Assembly: GCA_013203365.1 (NCBI GenBank)
Contig: JABMQG010000291.1
Span: 1 to 13,607, forward strand
Length of the DNA: 13,607 bases
Direction: 5' to 3'
Origin: Planctomycetota bacterium
Lineage (GTDB): Bacteria; Planctomycetota; Phycisphaerae; SM23-33; FEN-1343
The notes beneath the pieces were generated by a model. The model saw only the letters and a list, made by a program, of their open reading frames with translations. It was not told the origin of the DNA and searched no databases. The translations under genes and the position numbers were made by a program. Positions within the stretch are counted from its first letter, which is position 1. Every line of letters begins with the position of its first letter. Shown here in pieces: positions 1 to 8,600 of this stretch.

Positions 1-107
1 CCCGGACGTTCGATGCACTCCTGAAAGCCATTGCCGATGCTTTGAAGATCGTTACCGACCAAGACACACAAGGATGGTTCTCCTCGTGCGGCTATGTTGC
101 AAGATAA
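1..107 (+). CDS. IS630-like transposase, C-terminal end only
   Basis: An open frame enters from the left edge (first whole codon at 3) and ends at TAA 105-107, giving 34 residues. They contain FDALLKAIADAL, then VTDQDTQGWF and a terminal CGY. This resembles the C-terminal tail of IS630/Tc1-type DDE transposases, where an RT-(F/R)-AL-AI-AL-VT-D--NWF--CGY pattern follows the last catalytic block. The catalytic DDE residues and the left inverted repeat lie outside the window, so intactness cannot be judged. It faces the 3' end of the antiporter gene, with 65 bp between the two stop codons. I could not identify the right inverted repeat or a TA target duplication in 108-172. The family call rests on recalled tail similarity only. 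Confidence 0.55.
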   Translation, partial: RTFDALLKAIADALKIVTDQDTQGWFSSCGYVAR

Positions 108-172
108 TCGTGATATGCTCTAGCGATTCAAAGGCCAATAGGACCACATCCGGCGGGATCTTGGACAGGGTT

Positions 173-1135
173 TTATCGCCAATACAGAAGGTAGGCGATA
201 TAGCCGGCATAACCGAACAGCATGATGGTAGCTTCCCATCTGTCCAGGCGATGTTTCTTGCCGGTAAACATAACCAGGAACAGGAACATCGTGGCAGCGA
301 TCAGAACGTAGAAATCGACGTTAAAAACGGTGCCGTAGCTTACTGGGCGGATACTCGCGCTGACGCCCAAGACGGCCAGTATATTGATAATGCTCGACCC
401 AACCACATTGCCTATGGCAATGTCGCATCGCCTGCGAAACGCGGCAACGGTGACAGTCGCCATTTCCGGCAGCGAGGTTCCGACCGCTATGATTGTGCAG
501 GCAATGAACTTTTCACTCAGTCCGAACTGCCGGGCCAGTCTCATGGCACCGTCTATGCACAGCCTGCCTCCGCCAAACAGGGCACCGAGGCCGCAGATTA
601 TCAACAATAGGGAAACGCCCAACGAATACGTCCTAACGCTGTACTTGTCAGACGATTCCACACGCGATATGCCAAAGAGATAAGTGATAAAGACTGCGAA
701 TAGAAGACACAGCACCAGACCGTCGTTGCGAGAAAGAATACCCGGCATTAAGGCACTGCCCCACGAGTCGTTGACCAGGAGGAACAGCACCAACGTCGCC
801 AGGAGTGAAAATGGGATTTCTTTCCAGACCGTGTTCTTCTGGACGGTCAACGGGTAGATTAAGCCTGCGACCCCCAAGATAAGCAAGGTATTAAGGATGT
901 TGCTACCGATGATGTTGCCGAAGACGATTTCATTTTTGCCGTCGATGGAGGCGAAGATGTTCACCGCCATCTCCGGCATGGATGTGCCGAATGCCACCAC
1001 GGTCAAGGCAATGACGATTTCGGAGATTGCCAGTCTGGTAGCCAGCGAGGCCGCCCCGCGCACCAATAACTCGGCCCCCAAGATCAGCGAAATCAAGCCA
1101 CCCGCAAGCAACAACGTCGAAAGCAGATTATTCAT
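173..1135 (-). CDS. Calcium/sodium antiporter (CaCA family, YrbG-like)
   Basis: Inner-membrane cation/Ca2+ exchanger of 320 residues, the usual size for bacterial YrbG-type members (about 320-325). The two inverted alpha repeats that line the ion site are both visible. Repeat one has GTSMPE (about 50-55) and GNIIGSN (73-79). Repeat two has GTSLPE (about 219-224) and GNVVGSS (242-248). The glutamates E55 and E224 are the expected cation ligands. About ten hydrophobic segments fill the rest, with a short charged stretch near 155-170. The family exchanges Na+ (sometimes with K+) for Ca2+; the true substrate here is not shown. The ATG lies 2 bp after the stop of the upstream CDF gene, so the two are almost certainly cotranscribed and translationally coupled. 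The stop is TAA, close to the IS remnant, and the protein is not truncated. Confidence 0.93.
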   Translation of the reverse strand: MNNLLSTLLLAGGLISLILGAELLVRGAASLATRLAISEIVIALTVVAFGTSMPEMAVNIFASIDGKNEIVFGNIIGSNILNTLLILGVAGLIYPLTVQKNTVWKEIPFSLLATLVLFLLVNDSWGSALMPGILSRNDGLVLCLLFAVFITYLFGISRVESSDKYSVRTYSLGVSLLLIICGLGALFGGGRLCIDGAMRLARQFGLSEKFIACTIIAVGTSLPEMATVTVAAFRRRCDIAIGNVVGSSIINILAVLGVSASIRPVSYGTVFNVDFYVLIAATMFLFLVMFTGKKHRLDRWEATIMLFGYAGYIAYLLYWR

Positions 1136-1137
1136 GA

Positions 1138-2070
1138 TCAGATCAACCCATCGCGGTTGTTTTCTCGTTCGGCAGGTTCGACGTGAACGATCACATCAAG
1201 GACCTGATTTTGGCCTTGGATGACTGCTCGTCTGACGGCCGACGCAATTTCATGGCCCTGTGCGACTGTGATGTCAGGATTGACCTGGACATGGATATCG
1301 ACGATAACCTTCCCGCCTGTCTGTCTGGCCCGAAATGAATGGAAGCTTTGGACGCCTTGCGTACCTGTAACTGCCTGTTCGATCGACCCCATGATCTTGC
1401 TGCTCGGCGAGCGATCCACAAGTTCGGCGGCGTTTTTGGCCATAATCTTCCATGCCACCACGAGCAGGAATGTTGCAAGCACCGTTGCGGTAAGCGGGTC
1501 CAGGAATTGCCAGTTGGGCCCTCCGAACAGGACACCCGCCAGGCCGATTGCAGCGGCCACGGATGTAAAGGCATCGGTGCGGTGATGCCAGGCATTGGCG
1601 AGGAGCGAAACGTCACTGCTTCTGTTTCCGACGAGACGGGTGAGCCTGAACATAACCTCCTTCACAGGTGCGGAAACCAAGGCCAGCCAAAAAGGCAGGC
1701 CCGCAGAGATACTCCTCTGGCGACCGTCGATGATGTTATGAAAAGTCCTTATGGCGTCGTAGGCAATCCATGCAGCCGCACCGGCCAGGGCCGCGCCTAC
1801 GAACAGGGCCACCAGGGTCGAGAAACGCCGATGGCCGTATGGATGGCATGAATCGGCCGGCTTGTTGGATACGCGCAGTCCTGCCAGCACGGCGAAGTCA
1901 GTTAACAAATCGGAACCGCTGTGAAGGCCGTCGGCCAAGATGGTTTGACTTCGGCAAAAAATCCCTGCAAGGATCTTCCCCGCCGCAAGAAGCATGTTCA
2001 CACAGAGGCTTGCCCAGGTGATGCCCTTTGGCGACAGCAGACGGCTTCGGGTTGCTTGCGGATCCTGCAT
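1138..2070 (-). CDS. Cation diffusion facilitator (CDF) family metal exporter
   Basis: Proton-coupled divalent metal exporter of the inner membrane, 310 residues from the chosen ATG at 2070 (family usual about 300). The TM2 metal site reads HSGSD (H50, D54) after ADG, and the TM5 site reads HHRTD within NAWHHRTDAFTS. An H-x3-D pair in both helices is typical of the Zn2+ group of CDF proteins, so zinc is the most likely substrate, by family rule only. The last 90 residues form the cytoplasmic dimerisation domain, with VIVDIHVQVNPDITVAQGHE and a final DVIVHVEP. The frame stays open upstream to a TTG at 2214, but that extension is hydrophilic, does not look like CDF sequence and overlaps the hairpin-rich leader, so I reject it. 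It is the first gene of the operon with the Ca2+ antiporter. A weak AAGAAAG lies just upstream of the ATG. Confidence 0.93.
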   Translation of the reverse strand: MQDPQATRSRLLSPKGITWASLCVNMLLAAGKILAGIFCRSQTILADGLHSGSDLLTDFAVLAGLRVSNKPADSCHPYGHRRFSTLVALFVGAALAGAAAWIAYDAIRTFHNIIDGRQRSISAGLPFWLALVSAPVKEVMFRLTRLVGNRSSDVSLLANAWHHRTDAFTSVAAAIGLAGVLFGGPNWQFLDPLTATVLATFLLVVAWKIMAKNAAELVDRSPSSKIMGSIEQAVTGTQGVQSFHSFRARQTGGKVIVDIHVQVNPDITVAQGHEIASAVRRAVIQGQNQVLDVIVHVEPAERENNRDGLI

Positions 2071-2126
2071 ATCTTTCTTCAGAACCGACCCCTCAGTATC
2101 TACGAACCCAGTTGCATGAGTCTCTA

Positions 2127-2207
2127 GCCCCTCTGCCCGGCGTTTGTGGGCTGCGGGGCCGACAGCCTTTCGATGGTAAAGGCTATATTCTGCCAGGTGA
2201 GTACCTG
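2127..2207 (-). promoter_or_regulatory. Structured leader of the CDF/antiporter operon: three consecutive hairpins
   Basis: Upstream of the CDF start the sequence folds into three stems in a row. Stem 1 (2194-2207): CAGGT, loop GAGT, ACCTG. Stem 2 (2164-2184): AGCCTTT, 7-nt loop, AAAGGCT. Stem 3 (2127-2159) is nested: outer GCCCC/GGGGC (2127-2131 with 2155-2159), a symmetric 3x3 internal loop, inner GCCC/GGGC (2135-2138 with 2148-2151) and a 9-nt loop. All pairs are perfect Watson-Crick. Stem 3 ends 56 nt before the ATG. None is followed by a U-tract, so these are not obvious terminators. A cis-acting RNA is possible, but I could not match it to a known metal riboswitch such as NiCo or yybP-ykoY. 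The rest of 2071-2471 has no gene of normal size. Confidence 0.4.
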
Positions 2208-2345
2208 TATGCAAGGCCGATCTACAATTTATGTTAGATTCGACGCTGCGCCTAGCGGTGCACTACCGGGCGGCATTAAAATGTAGGCGCAAAGACTGCA
2301 TGATATAACCGGCTCGACAAAGGTGTAAATGAGATCGAAATCTAC

Positions 2346-2351
2346 TATAAT
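2346..2351 (+). promoter_or_regulatory. Possible -10 box for the Rrf2 gene
   Basis: A perfect TATAAT lies about 120 bp before the Rrf2 start, in a locally AT-rich stretch. No good -35 is present at 16-18 bp spacing (best is TGTAAA at 2324-2329), so it would need an activator or be a chance match. Rrf2 regulators often bind their own promoter, but I see no clear dyad over this box. Confidence 0.3.
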
Positions 2352-2416
2352 GAGCCCGACGATGCGCCAGTGATGGTTTTCGACCGGGCAAGATCGGCGC
2401 ATTAGAGGAGGCGGTG

Positions 2417-2467
2417 ATGTTTCAGGAGGGCGCTTTGGCCGCGCCGGCGATGAATATAGAGGTTTAA
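2417..2467 (+). CDS. Possible 16-codon leader peptide upstream of the Rrf2 gene
   Basis: An ATG at 2417 follows an excellent Shine-Dalgarno (GAGGAGG, 2405-2411) and opens a 16-residue frame ending at TAA 2465-2467, only 4 bp before the Rrf2 ATG at 2472. The terminal TAA overlaps the AAGG that probably serves as the Rrf2 ribosome site. Translation of the short frame would therefore bring ribosomes onto the Rrf2 start. The peptide has no recognisable motif. The alternative is that GAGGAGG is incidental. The arrangement is visible; its function is inference. Confidence 0.3.
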   Translation: MFQEGALAAPAMNIEV

Positions 2468-2471
2468 GGCA

Positions 2472-2948
2472 ATGGCTGGACTGCTGCGAATATCAGAGGC
2501 ATACGTCTTGGCGTTCCACGCGTTGGCATATATGGTCGCCTCCGATGACCGAAAGCCCGTAACCGCCATGGAACTGGCAAGGTATTTTCGTGTTAGCGAG
2601 GCCCATTTGGCCAAGGTGCTTCAACGGCTGGCACGGCTGGGTTTGTTGGTGTCGAAGCGGGGGCCCGGCGGGGGGTTCGTCTTGGGCCGTCGGCCGGAAG
2701 ACGTGACGCTGCTGGACATCCACGTGGCGGTGGACGGGCCGCTGGTTGAGTCCACCTGCCTGCTGGTGGAACACATCTGTAAGCCAGGCACGTGCGTGAT
2801 GGAGAAGCTGCTCCGCTCCGTGTACGACCAGGTGCATGAGCGCCTTGGCGAAACCCGGTTGACGGACCTGGTTGACGCGTCATGGGAACCGCGAAACGCT
2901 GGGCCAGGGGAGGCGGCCGGAGGCGGTCAACCCGCGGTCAGAGGCTAA
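2472..2948 (+). CDS. Rrf2-family transcriptional regulator, probable Fe-S sensor
   Basis: DNA-binding regulator of 158 residues. Residues 1-75 form the Rrf2 winged helix-turn-helix: ISEAYVLAFHALAYM, the recognition segment TAMELARYFRVSEAHLAKVL (about 31-50) and the wing KRGPGGGFVLGR (about 62-73), all hallmark family sequence. A central segment carries three cysteines, C96, C103 and C108 (C-x6-C-x4-C). This is where IscR and NsrR place their cluster ligands, although the spacing differs, so an Fe-S sensor of redox, NO or iron status is likely but not proven. The Gly/Pro-rich tail after about 138 is probably disordered. The start is supported by AGGTTTAAGG just upstream. It lies 62 bp before gltX on the same strand; no obvious target operon is in the window. 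Confidence 0.9.
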   Translation: MAGLLRISEAYVLAFHALAYMVASDDRKPVTAMELARYFRVSEAHLAKVLQRLARLGLLVSKRGPGGGFVLGRRPEDVTLLDIHVAVDGPLVESTCLLVEHICKPGTCVMEKLLRSVYDQVHERLGETRLTDLVDASWEPRNAGPGEAAGGGQPAVRG

Positions 2949-3010
2949 GAGTCGGTGCCCCGTTGCCGGGGGCCGGTGCGTGCTGCTCGGCGGCCGTGGG
3001 AAAGTATCTG

Positions 3011-4468
3011 ATGGTTGATATAAAAACTCGTTTCGCTCCTTCGCCGACGGGTCAGTTGCACGTCGGCTCGGCGAGGACGGCGTTATTCTGCCACCTGCTG
3101 GCACGCAAGATGGGGGGTATGCTCCTGCTGCGGATAGAAGACACCGACCGCGCCCGACACGTCGAGGGTGCCGTCGAGCGGATCGTCGATGACCTCAAGT
3201 GGCTCGGCATTGACTGGGACGAGGGCGCAGGCGTCGGCGGCGACAAAGGACCGTACGTCCAGAGCCAGCGGCTGGGGATATATACCAAGCACGTCGAAAA
3301 GCTCCTCGACGCCGGCCTAGCCTACTATGCCTTCGAGACAGCCGAGCAGTTGGCCGGCCTGCGCCAAACGGCTGAGGCCGAGAAACGCTCCTTCATCTAT
3401 CGTAGGCCGGATTCGCTGCCCACCCGTGGCCAGGCCGAGGCAGTCAAAGCCGAGGGCCGGCCTGCCGTGGTTCGGTTCAAGACTCCGGGTGAGGACGTGG
3501 CCATACACGACGAGGTCTACGGCGTGGTGACCGTGCCGGGCGACCAGCAGGACGACTTCATTATAATGAAGGCCGACGGCTGGCCGACGTACCACCTGGC
3601 CAATGTGGTCGACGACGCCCTTATGGGCGTGAACTTCATCGTCCGCGGGCAGGAGTTCCTGGGACAGACTTGGCGGCACAAGTTGCTGCGGGATGCGTTC
3701 GGCTGGCCGGAGCCTCGCTATGCGCACCTGCCGTTGATTATGGACATGAAGGGCCGAAAGCTGTCGAAGCGCGACGGCGACGTGGACATCTTAAGCTTCC
3801 GCAAGGCCGGTTATCTCCCCGAAGCGATGATCAATTTCATCGCCCTGCTGGGCTGGTCGCCGGGCAACGACCGGGAGCGGTTCTCGCTGGAAGAGCTTCG
3901 CGAGGCATTCGATATTGACAGACTGAACAAGACCAACGCCAAGTTCGACCGTGACAAGCTGCTGGCGTTCAACACCGCCGCCATCGCCGAGGCGGACGAA
4001 GATCGGCTGCTGGTGGCGTTCGAGGATTATCTCTCTCTGAACGAAACGCCGTTTCCCGCCGGCGATACTGCGATGCTTCGCCGGTTGCTGCAAGTCAACA
4101 AAGGCTTCCGCACCTTTGCAGACATAGTGAGCAAGAGCGGCAGCCTGTTCGTTGCTGACGACGCTGTCGAGTACAACGGAAAGGCCGTAGAGAAGGTGTT
4201 GGCAAAGAATGACGGCGATGGTTGGGCGGTATTGGCTGAACTGCGTGCGCTGTTGGGTGCGTGTCCCTGGACCGGCGAGGCGTTGGAAAAGCTGCTCGGG
4301 GAGTTTTGCACCGGCCGGGGGCTGGGCATGGGCAAGGTCGCCCAACCGTTGCGGGTCGCACTTACCGGCGGGACCATAAGCCCGGCCATCGGCGAGACGC
4401 TGACCCTGCTCGGCAAAGACAAGACCCTCTCGCGAATCGACCGCTGCCTGGCGCTGGCTCGCACGTGA
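3011..4468 (+). CDS. gltX: Glutamate--tRNA ligase
   Basis: Class I aminoacyl-tRNA synthetase that charges tRNA-Glu (and in many bacteria tRNA-Gln, for later amidation) with glutamate in the cytoplasm. The protein has 485 residues, normal for bacterial GluRS. The start at 3011 gives MVDIKTRFAPSPTG, matching the conserved N-terminus; the frame is open further upstream, but that sequence is not GluRS-like and overlaps the Rrf2 gene. The HIGH signature reads HVGS at 17-20, followed by LRIEDTD. The KMSKS loop reads KLSKR at 250-254. The C-terminal anticodon-binding alpha-helical region fills about 320-485. The cysteine-rich zinc site of E. coli-type GluRS is absent: the equivalent YxCxC region reads YYAFET. 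No clear strong ribosome site is seen. gltX converges on galE with 36 bp between the genes. Confidence 0.97.
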   Translation: MVDIKTRFAPSPTGQLHVGSARTALFCHLLARKMGGMLLLRIEDTDRARHVEGAVERIVDDLKWLGIDWDEGAGVGGDKGPYVQSQRLGIYTKHVEKLLDAGLAYYAFETAEQLAGLRQTAEAEKRSFIYRRPDSLPTRGQAEAVKAEGRPAVVRFKTPGEDVAIHDEVYGVVTVPGDQQDDFIIMKADGWPTYHLANVVDDALMGVNFIVRGQEFLGQTWRHKLLRDAFGWPEPRYAHLPLIMDMKGRKLSKRDGDVDILSFRKAGYLPEAMINFIALLGWSPGNDRERFSLEELREAFDIDRLNKTNAKFDRDKLLAFNTAAIAEADEDRLLVAFEDYLSLNETPFPAGDTAMLRRLLQVNKGFRTFADIVSKSGSLFVADDAVEYNGKAVEKVLAKNDGDGWAVLAELRALLGACPWTGEALEKLLGEFCTGRGLGMGKVAQPLRVALTGGTISPAIGETLTLLGKDKTLSRIDRCLALART

Positions 4469-4504
4469 AGTCGCCGCTCCAGCCTTCGCCGGACAAAGCC
4501 GATC

Positions 4505-5491
4505 TCATGCCTTCGTGTAGCCGTGCGGGTGGGTCTGATGCCAATTCCATGCGTGTTGGACGATAGTGCTGATCCGGCAGTAATTGGGGCGCCAACCGAG
4601 TTGTGTCATTGCCTTCTCGGCTGAGGCAACCAGCCTGGGGGGATCGCCCGGTCGGCGGGGAGCGGGTTCGGCTGGTATGGGCCTGCCGGTGACCGTTCGG
4701 CAGGTGGCGATTATCTGCCTTACGCTGAAGCCTTCGCCGTTGCCAAGGTTGAAGACCTTTACCGTCCCTGGTTCAATGGCTTCGGCTGCCAGGCGATGGG
4801 CGTCGGCAAGGTCCATCACGTGGATGTAGTCGCGGATGCACGTGCCGTCCGGGGTGTCATAGTCGTCTCCGAAGATCATGACCTTCTCCCGTACGCCCAG
4901 CGGCACCTGAAGGACAAGTGGAATCAGGTGCGTCTCCGGGTTGTGGTCCTCTCCTATTTCACCGTCCGGCGCTGCGCCAGCCACGTTGAAGTATCGCAGG
5001 GCAACGCAGCCCAGGCCGTATGCCCGGGCGTATGCCCGCAGCATGAATTCCACGCACAGCTTGCTGGACCCGTACGGGTTTATGGGGTCCAGGCGGTCGT
5101 CCTCGCGTATGGGAATGCGCTCCGGCTCGCCGTACACCGCAGCTGTCGAGCTGAAGACCAACCGCTGGACAGCGGCGGTGCGCATCGCCTCCAGAAGCGT
5201 CATACCGATGATGGTATTGTTGCGGAAGTACTTACCGGGGGCGACGACCGACTCGCCCGCCTCGATGAAACCGGCTAAGTGAACGACCAGGTCGATCTTG
5301 TGATCTCGCATCACGGTGGCCAGTGCATCGCCATCGGCCAGATCGGCGCGGATCAACGGGGCTTTGCCTACGGCTTCGGCGTGGCCGTTACCTAGATTGT
5401 CGTACGCCACACAGGAATGCCCATGGGCGGTCAATACCTTCAAAACGTGAGAGCCGATGTAACCGGCCCCGCCGGTAACCAACACGTTCAT
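4505..5491 (-). CDS. galE: UDP-glucose 4-epimerase
   Basis: NAD+-dependent epimerase that interconverts UDP-glucose and UDP-galactose for the Leloir pathway and surface polysaccharide synthesis. It has 328 residues, close to the usual 330-340. The Rossmann GxxGxxG is GGAGYIG at 7-13. The catalytic triad is visible as FSSTAAVYG (Ser/Thr about 115-116) and NPYGSSK (Y140, K144). DNLGNGH (31-37) and the C-terminal PRRPGDPPRLVAS segment are also typical of GalE. The start at 5491 is preceded by GGGAG at a good distance; the longer frame upstream is not GalE-like. A clear promoter lies 38 bp upstream. The gene is divergent from mfd. A related UDP-glucuronate epimerase is less likely given how closely it follows GalE. 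Confidence 0.95.
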   Translation of the reverse strand: MNVLVTGGAGYIGSHVLKVLTAHGHSCVAYDNLGNGHAEAVGKAPLIRADLADGDALATVMRDHKIDLVVHLAGFIEAGESVVAPGKYFRNNTIIGMTLLEAMRTAAVQRLVFSSTAAVYGEPERIPIREDDRLDPINPYGSSKLCVEFMLRAYARAYGLGCVALRYFNVAGAAPDGEIGEDHNPETHLIPLVLQVPLGVREKVMIFGDDYDTPDGTCIRDYIHVMDLADAHRLAAEAIEPGTVKVFNLGNGEGFSVRQIIATCRTVTGRPIPAEPAPRRPGDPPRLVASAEKAMTQLGWRPNYCRISTIVQHAWNWHQTHPHGYTKA

Positions 5492-5528
5492 GCCTACTCC
5501 CATTAGATCAGCGGGTAAGTTTTTAGTG

Positions 5529-5556
5529 ATTATAGACTTCTCGGCATGGGTTGCAA
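5529..5556 (-). promoter_or_regulatory. Sigma70-type promoter of galE
   Basis: Read on the minus strand: -35 TTGCAA (5551-5556), a 16-bp spacer, then a perfect -10 TATAAT (5529-5534). Transcription would start near 5522, giving a leader of about 30 nt that contains the GGGAG ribosome site. Confidence 0.6.
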
Positions 5557-5571
5557 CGAACGAGGGGAATA

Positions 5572-5601
5572 TTGAACTGGCCGGGCCGGCGGACCTAGAA
5601 C
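5572..5601 (+). promoter_or_regulatory. Weak candidate promoter for mfd
   Basis: TTGAAC (5572-5577), an 18-bp GC-rich spacer and TAGAAC (5596-5601). Both boxes match consensus at about four or five of six positions. The position upstream of any plausible mfd start is sensible. It lies back to back with the galE promoter. Confidence 0.25.
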
Positions 5602-5663
5602 GCAATCGCCACCGACGAGGCTTGCATTTGCCGAGGAGGCGGACGAAACTAAAGCAGTTGTCT

Positions 5664-8600
5664 GTGATAGGCCGCATTGAAAAAAGTGAGATGTTGGCCC
5701 GAGCGATCGGGCGATTGAAGACGGGAAGGGTGGTGAGTCTTTCCGGCGTGTGGGGGTCTGCTGCGCCATTCTTGGCCGCGGCGATGGCGAGGGCGACTGG
5801 GCGGGTCTTGTTATACGTTTGTCCGCACCTGGATGACGCCGACGATCAAGCCGACGACATGGAGTTGTTCTGGGAGTTGCCGAGGGAGGATGGGGGGCCA
5901 GTTGGCGTCGTGCCGGCGGCGAAGTTGTTTCCTGCCTGGGAAAACAACGCCGCTGGCGAGCAGATCAGCGATGAAATAGCGGCCCAGCGGCTTGATGTCT
6001 GCACGGCCCTGCGGCGGCAGAGGGGCCGCGACAACCAGCGGGAGTGCGTCATAGTGGCCCCGGTGACGGCCCTTCTGCAGCCGGTTCCGAACGAAGACAC
6101 ACTGGCCGGATCGCGGTTGTACCTGCAAGTCGGGGCGCAGCAGGACCCCGATGCGCTTGCTGATTGGCTGGTGTCGGCCGGTTTTGAGCCGGCCGACATG
6201 GTGGAAGGCCTAGGCGAGTTCGCCCGCCGGGGTGGGATTGTTGACATCCTGCCGGCCGGGGAGACGGAGGCGGTACGCGTCGAGTTCTTCGGCGATCAGA
6301 TCGACTCGATCCGCAGGTTCGACCTGGACAGCCAGCGATCGAACGACCGGATCGAATCTTACGAACTCTTGGCCCCTGCTGCTGGGCGAGAGATACGCTC
6401 CGGCAAGACGACCAACTTGCTCAGTTACCTGCCTGGCGACGCCATCGTTTGTCTGGCCGACGCCGTGGAAGTCGCTACCATGGCCGAGGCGTTTTATGGT
6501 CGGCTCAGCGACACCACAGGGCTGTTCAGTCCGGAGTTGATCTTCGCGGCCCTGCAAAAATTCGCGACCGTGGAGACACATCCTTTTACCGCGCCGGCCG
6601 ATGACACGCTGAATTTCGCCATGCAGTCGTTGCAAGGCCTGGTGGGCCAGGTGGAGGAGGTGATGGCGGGGTTTTCCAGGCTCAGCGAGTCGGCCGACGT
6701 GACCGTATTCTGCGAAAACGCCGCCGAGCAGCACCGTCTGGCCGAGCTTATGGAAAGTCAAGGCACCGGGCTGTCCGACCGGGTGCTAACGTCGATAGGG
6801 CACCTGAATCATGGGTTTTATTGGCCGGGCGAAAGACTGGCGGTGGTCGGTCACCACGAGTTGTTTCAGCGATACGCCAAGCGTCGTCGGCTACGACGGG
6901 TGCGGGCGGGCAGGCCGATCGACAGTTTCATCGACCTTGAAGTCGGCGACTACGTGGTACACGTTGCTCATGGCGTGGCGCGGTTCGAGGGCCTGCGGAG
7001 CCTGGAAGAGGAGGCCGGCCGACGGCAGGAATACCTTTCGCTGCGGTTCGCCGACAACGCCATGCTCCACGTCCCCAGCAGCCAGGTCTCTCTCGTGCAG
7101 AAGTACATCGGCGCCAAACGGCATAGGCCCAAGCTCAGCAAGCTTGGCGGGGCTACCTGGCGCCGGCAAAGGGATCGCGTGGCCGAGGCGGTTCGCGACC
7201 TGGCCGCCGACATGCTGCGCATACAAGCCGTGCGCGACAGCACTGTGGGGCAGACTTACAGGCCCGATACCGACTGGCAGCGTCAATTCGAGCAGGAGTT
7301 CCCTTACACCGAGACGGCCGACCAGATCAGTTGTCTGACCGAGATCAAGAGCGACCTCACTCGCCCTCGTCCGATGGATCGGCTGTTGTGCGGGGACGTG
7401 GGTTTCGGCAAGACCGAGTTGGCCGTTCGCGCCGCTTTTAAGGTGACCGAGCAGGGCAAACAAGTGGCGCTGCTGGTGCCGACGACCGTGCTGGCGGCCC
7501 AGCACATGCGGACCTTCGCCGAGCGACTGGCCGACTACCCCTTCACGGTGGAGGTACTGAGCCGATTCCGCAGCCAGGCCGACCAACAGCGGATCGTCAA
7601 GGCCGTCGCGGCGGGCAAGATCGACGTGCTGATCGGCACGCATAGACTATTGAGCGAAGATATCCGTTTCGCCGACCTGGGTTTGGTAATCATAGACGAG
7701 GAGCAGCGATTCGGCGTGGCGCACAAGGAACGGCTCAAGGCGATGCGAGCCACTGTCGACGTGCTGACCATGACGGCTACGCCCATCCCGCGGACGCTGC
7801 ACATGGCGTTGATGGGTCTGCGGGATATCTCCAACCTTACAACCCCGCCGCTCGACCGCCGGGCCATCCATACCGAGATATGCCAATACGACGAAGGTGT
7901 GATCAACGCGGGGATCGTTCGCGAACTGAACCGCCAGGGCCAGGTGTTTTTCCTTCACAACCGGGTCCATGGCATAGAGAAGGTGGCCGCCGACATTCGG
8001 CGGCTTGTCCGGGATGCCAGGGTGACGGTGGCGCACGGGCAAATGCCGGCCGGTCAACTGGAGCGGGTAATGCTGGCCTTTGTGCAGCAGGAATATGATG
8101 TCCTTGTCTGCACCACGATCATCGAGAGCGGCCTGGATATACCCACGGCCAACACGATCTTCATCAATCATGCCGACCGTTTCGGCCTGGCGGAGCTGCA
8201 TCAACTTCGAGGGCGGGTGGGGCGGTACAAGCATAGGGCACACTGCTACCTGCTGTTGTCGGCTGGGCGCAGCATCTCACCTGTGGCGGCCAAGCGACTA
8301 AAGGCGGTGCAAGACTTCAGCGACCTTGGTGCCGGCTTTCAGATCGCCATGCGCGACCTGGAGATACGAGGGGCCGGGAATATCCTGGGGGCCGAGCAGA
8401 GCGGGCACATCGCCGATGTGGGGTACGAGTTGTACTGCCGACTGCTTGAGCAGGCCGTTGGCGAACTTCGGGGGGAGAAGGCGCCTCCGCGAAAGGATGT
8501 CAACGTAGACCTGGGCCTCAGTGCGTACATTCCGCGAAGCTACATTCCCTCCGACCGCCAGCGAATGGAAGTTTACCGCCGGATCGCACGGTGTGGCATC

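Noticed and set aside
2071..2214. N-terminal extension of the CDF protein from TTG 2214
   Set aside because: The 48 residues are hydrophilic, unlike CDF N-termini, and coincide with a hairpin-rich leader; ATG 2070 gives the normal length.
2300..2401. Possible protein fragment reading EIEIYYNEPDDAPVMVFD upstream of the Rrf2 gene
   Set aside because: It is short, has no start codon with a ribosome site, is preceded by a stop, and resembles no family I know.
6891..7643. A 250-codon minus-strand frame inside mfd
   Set aside because: It covers the conserved Mfd helicase core and has low-complexity composition; an antisense shadow.
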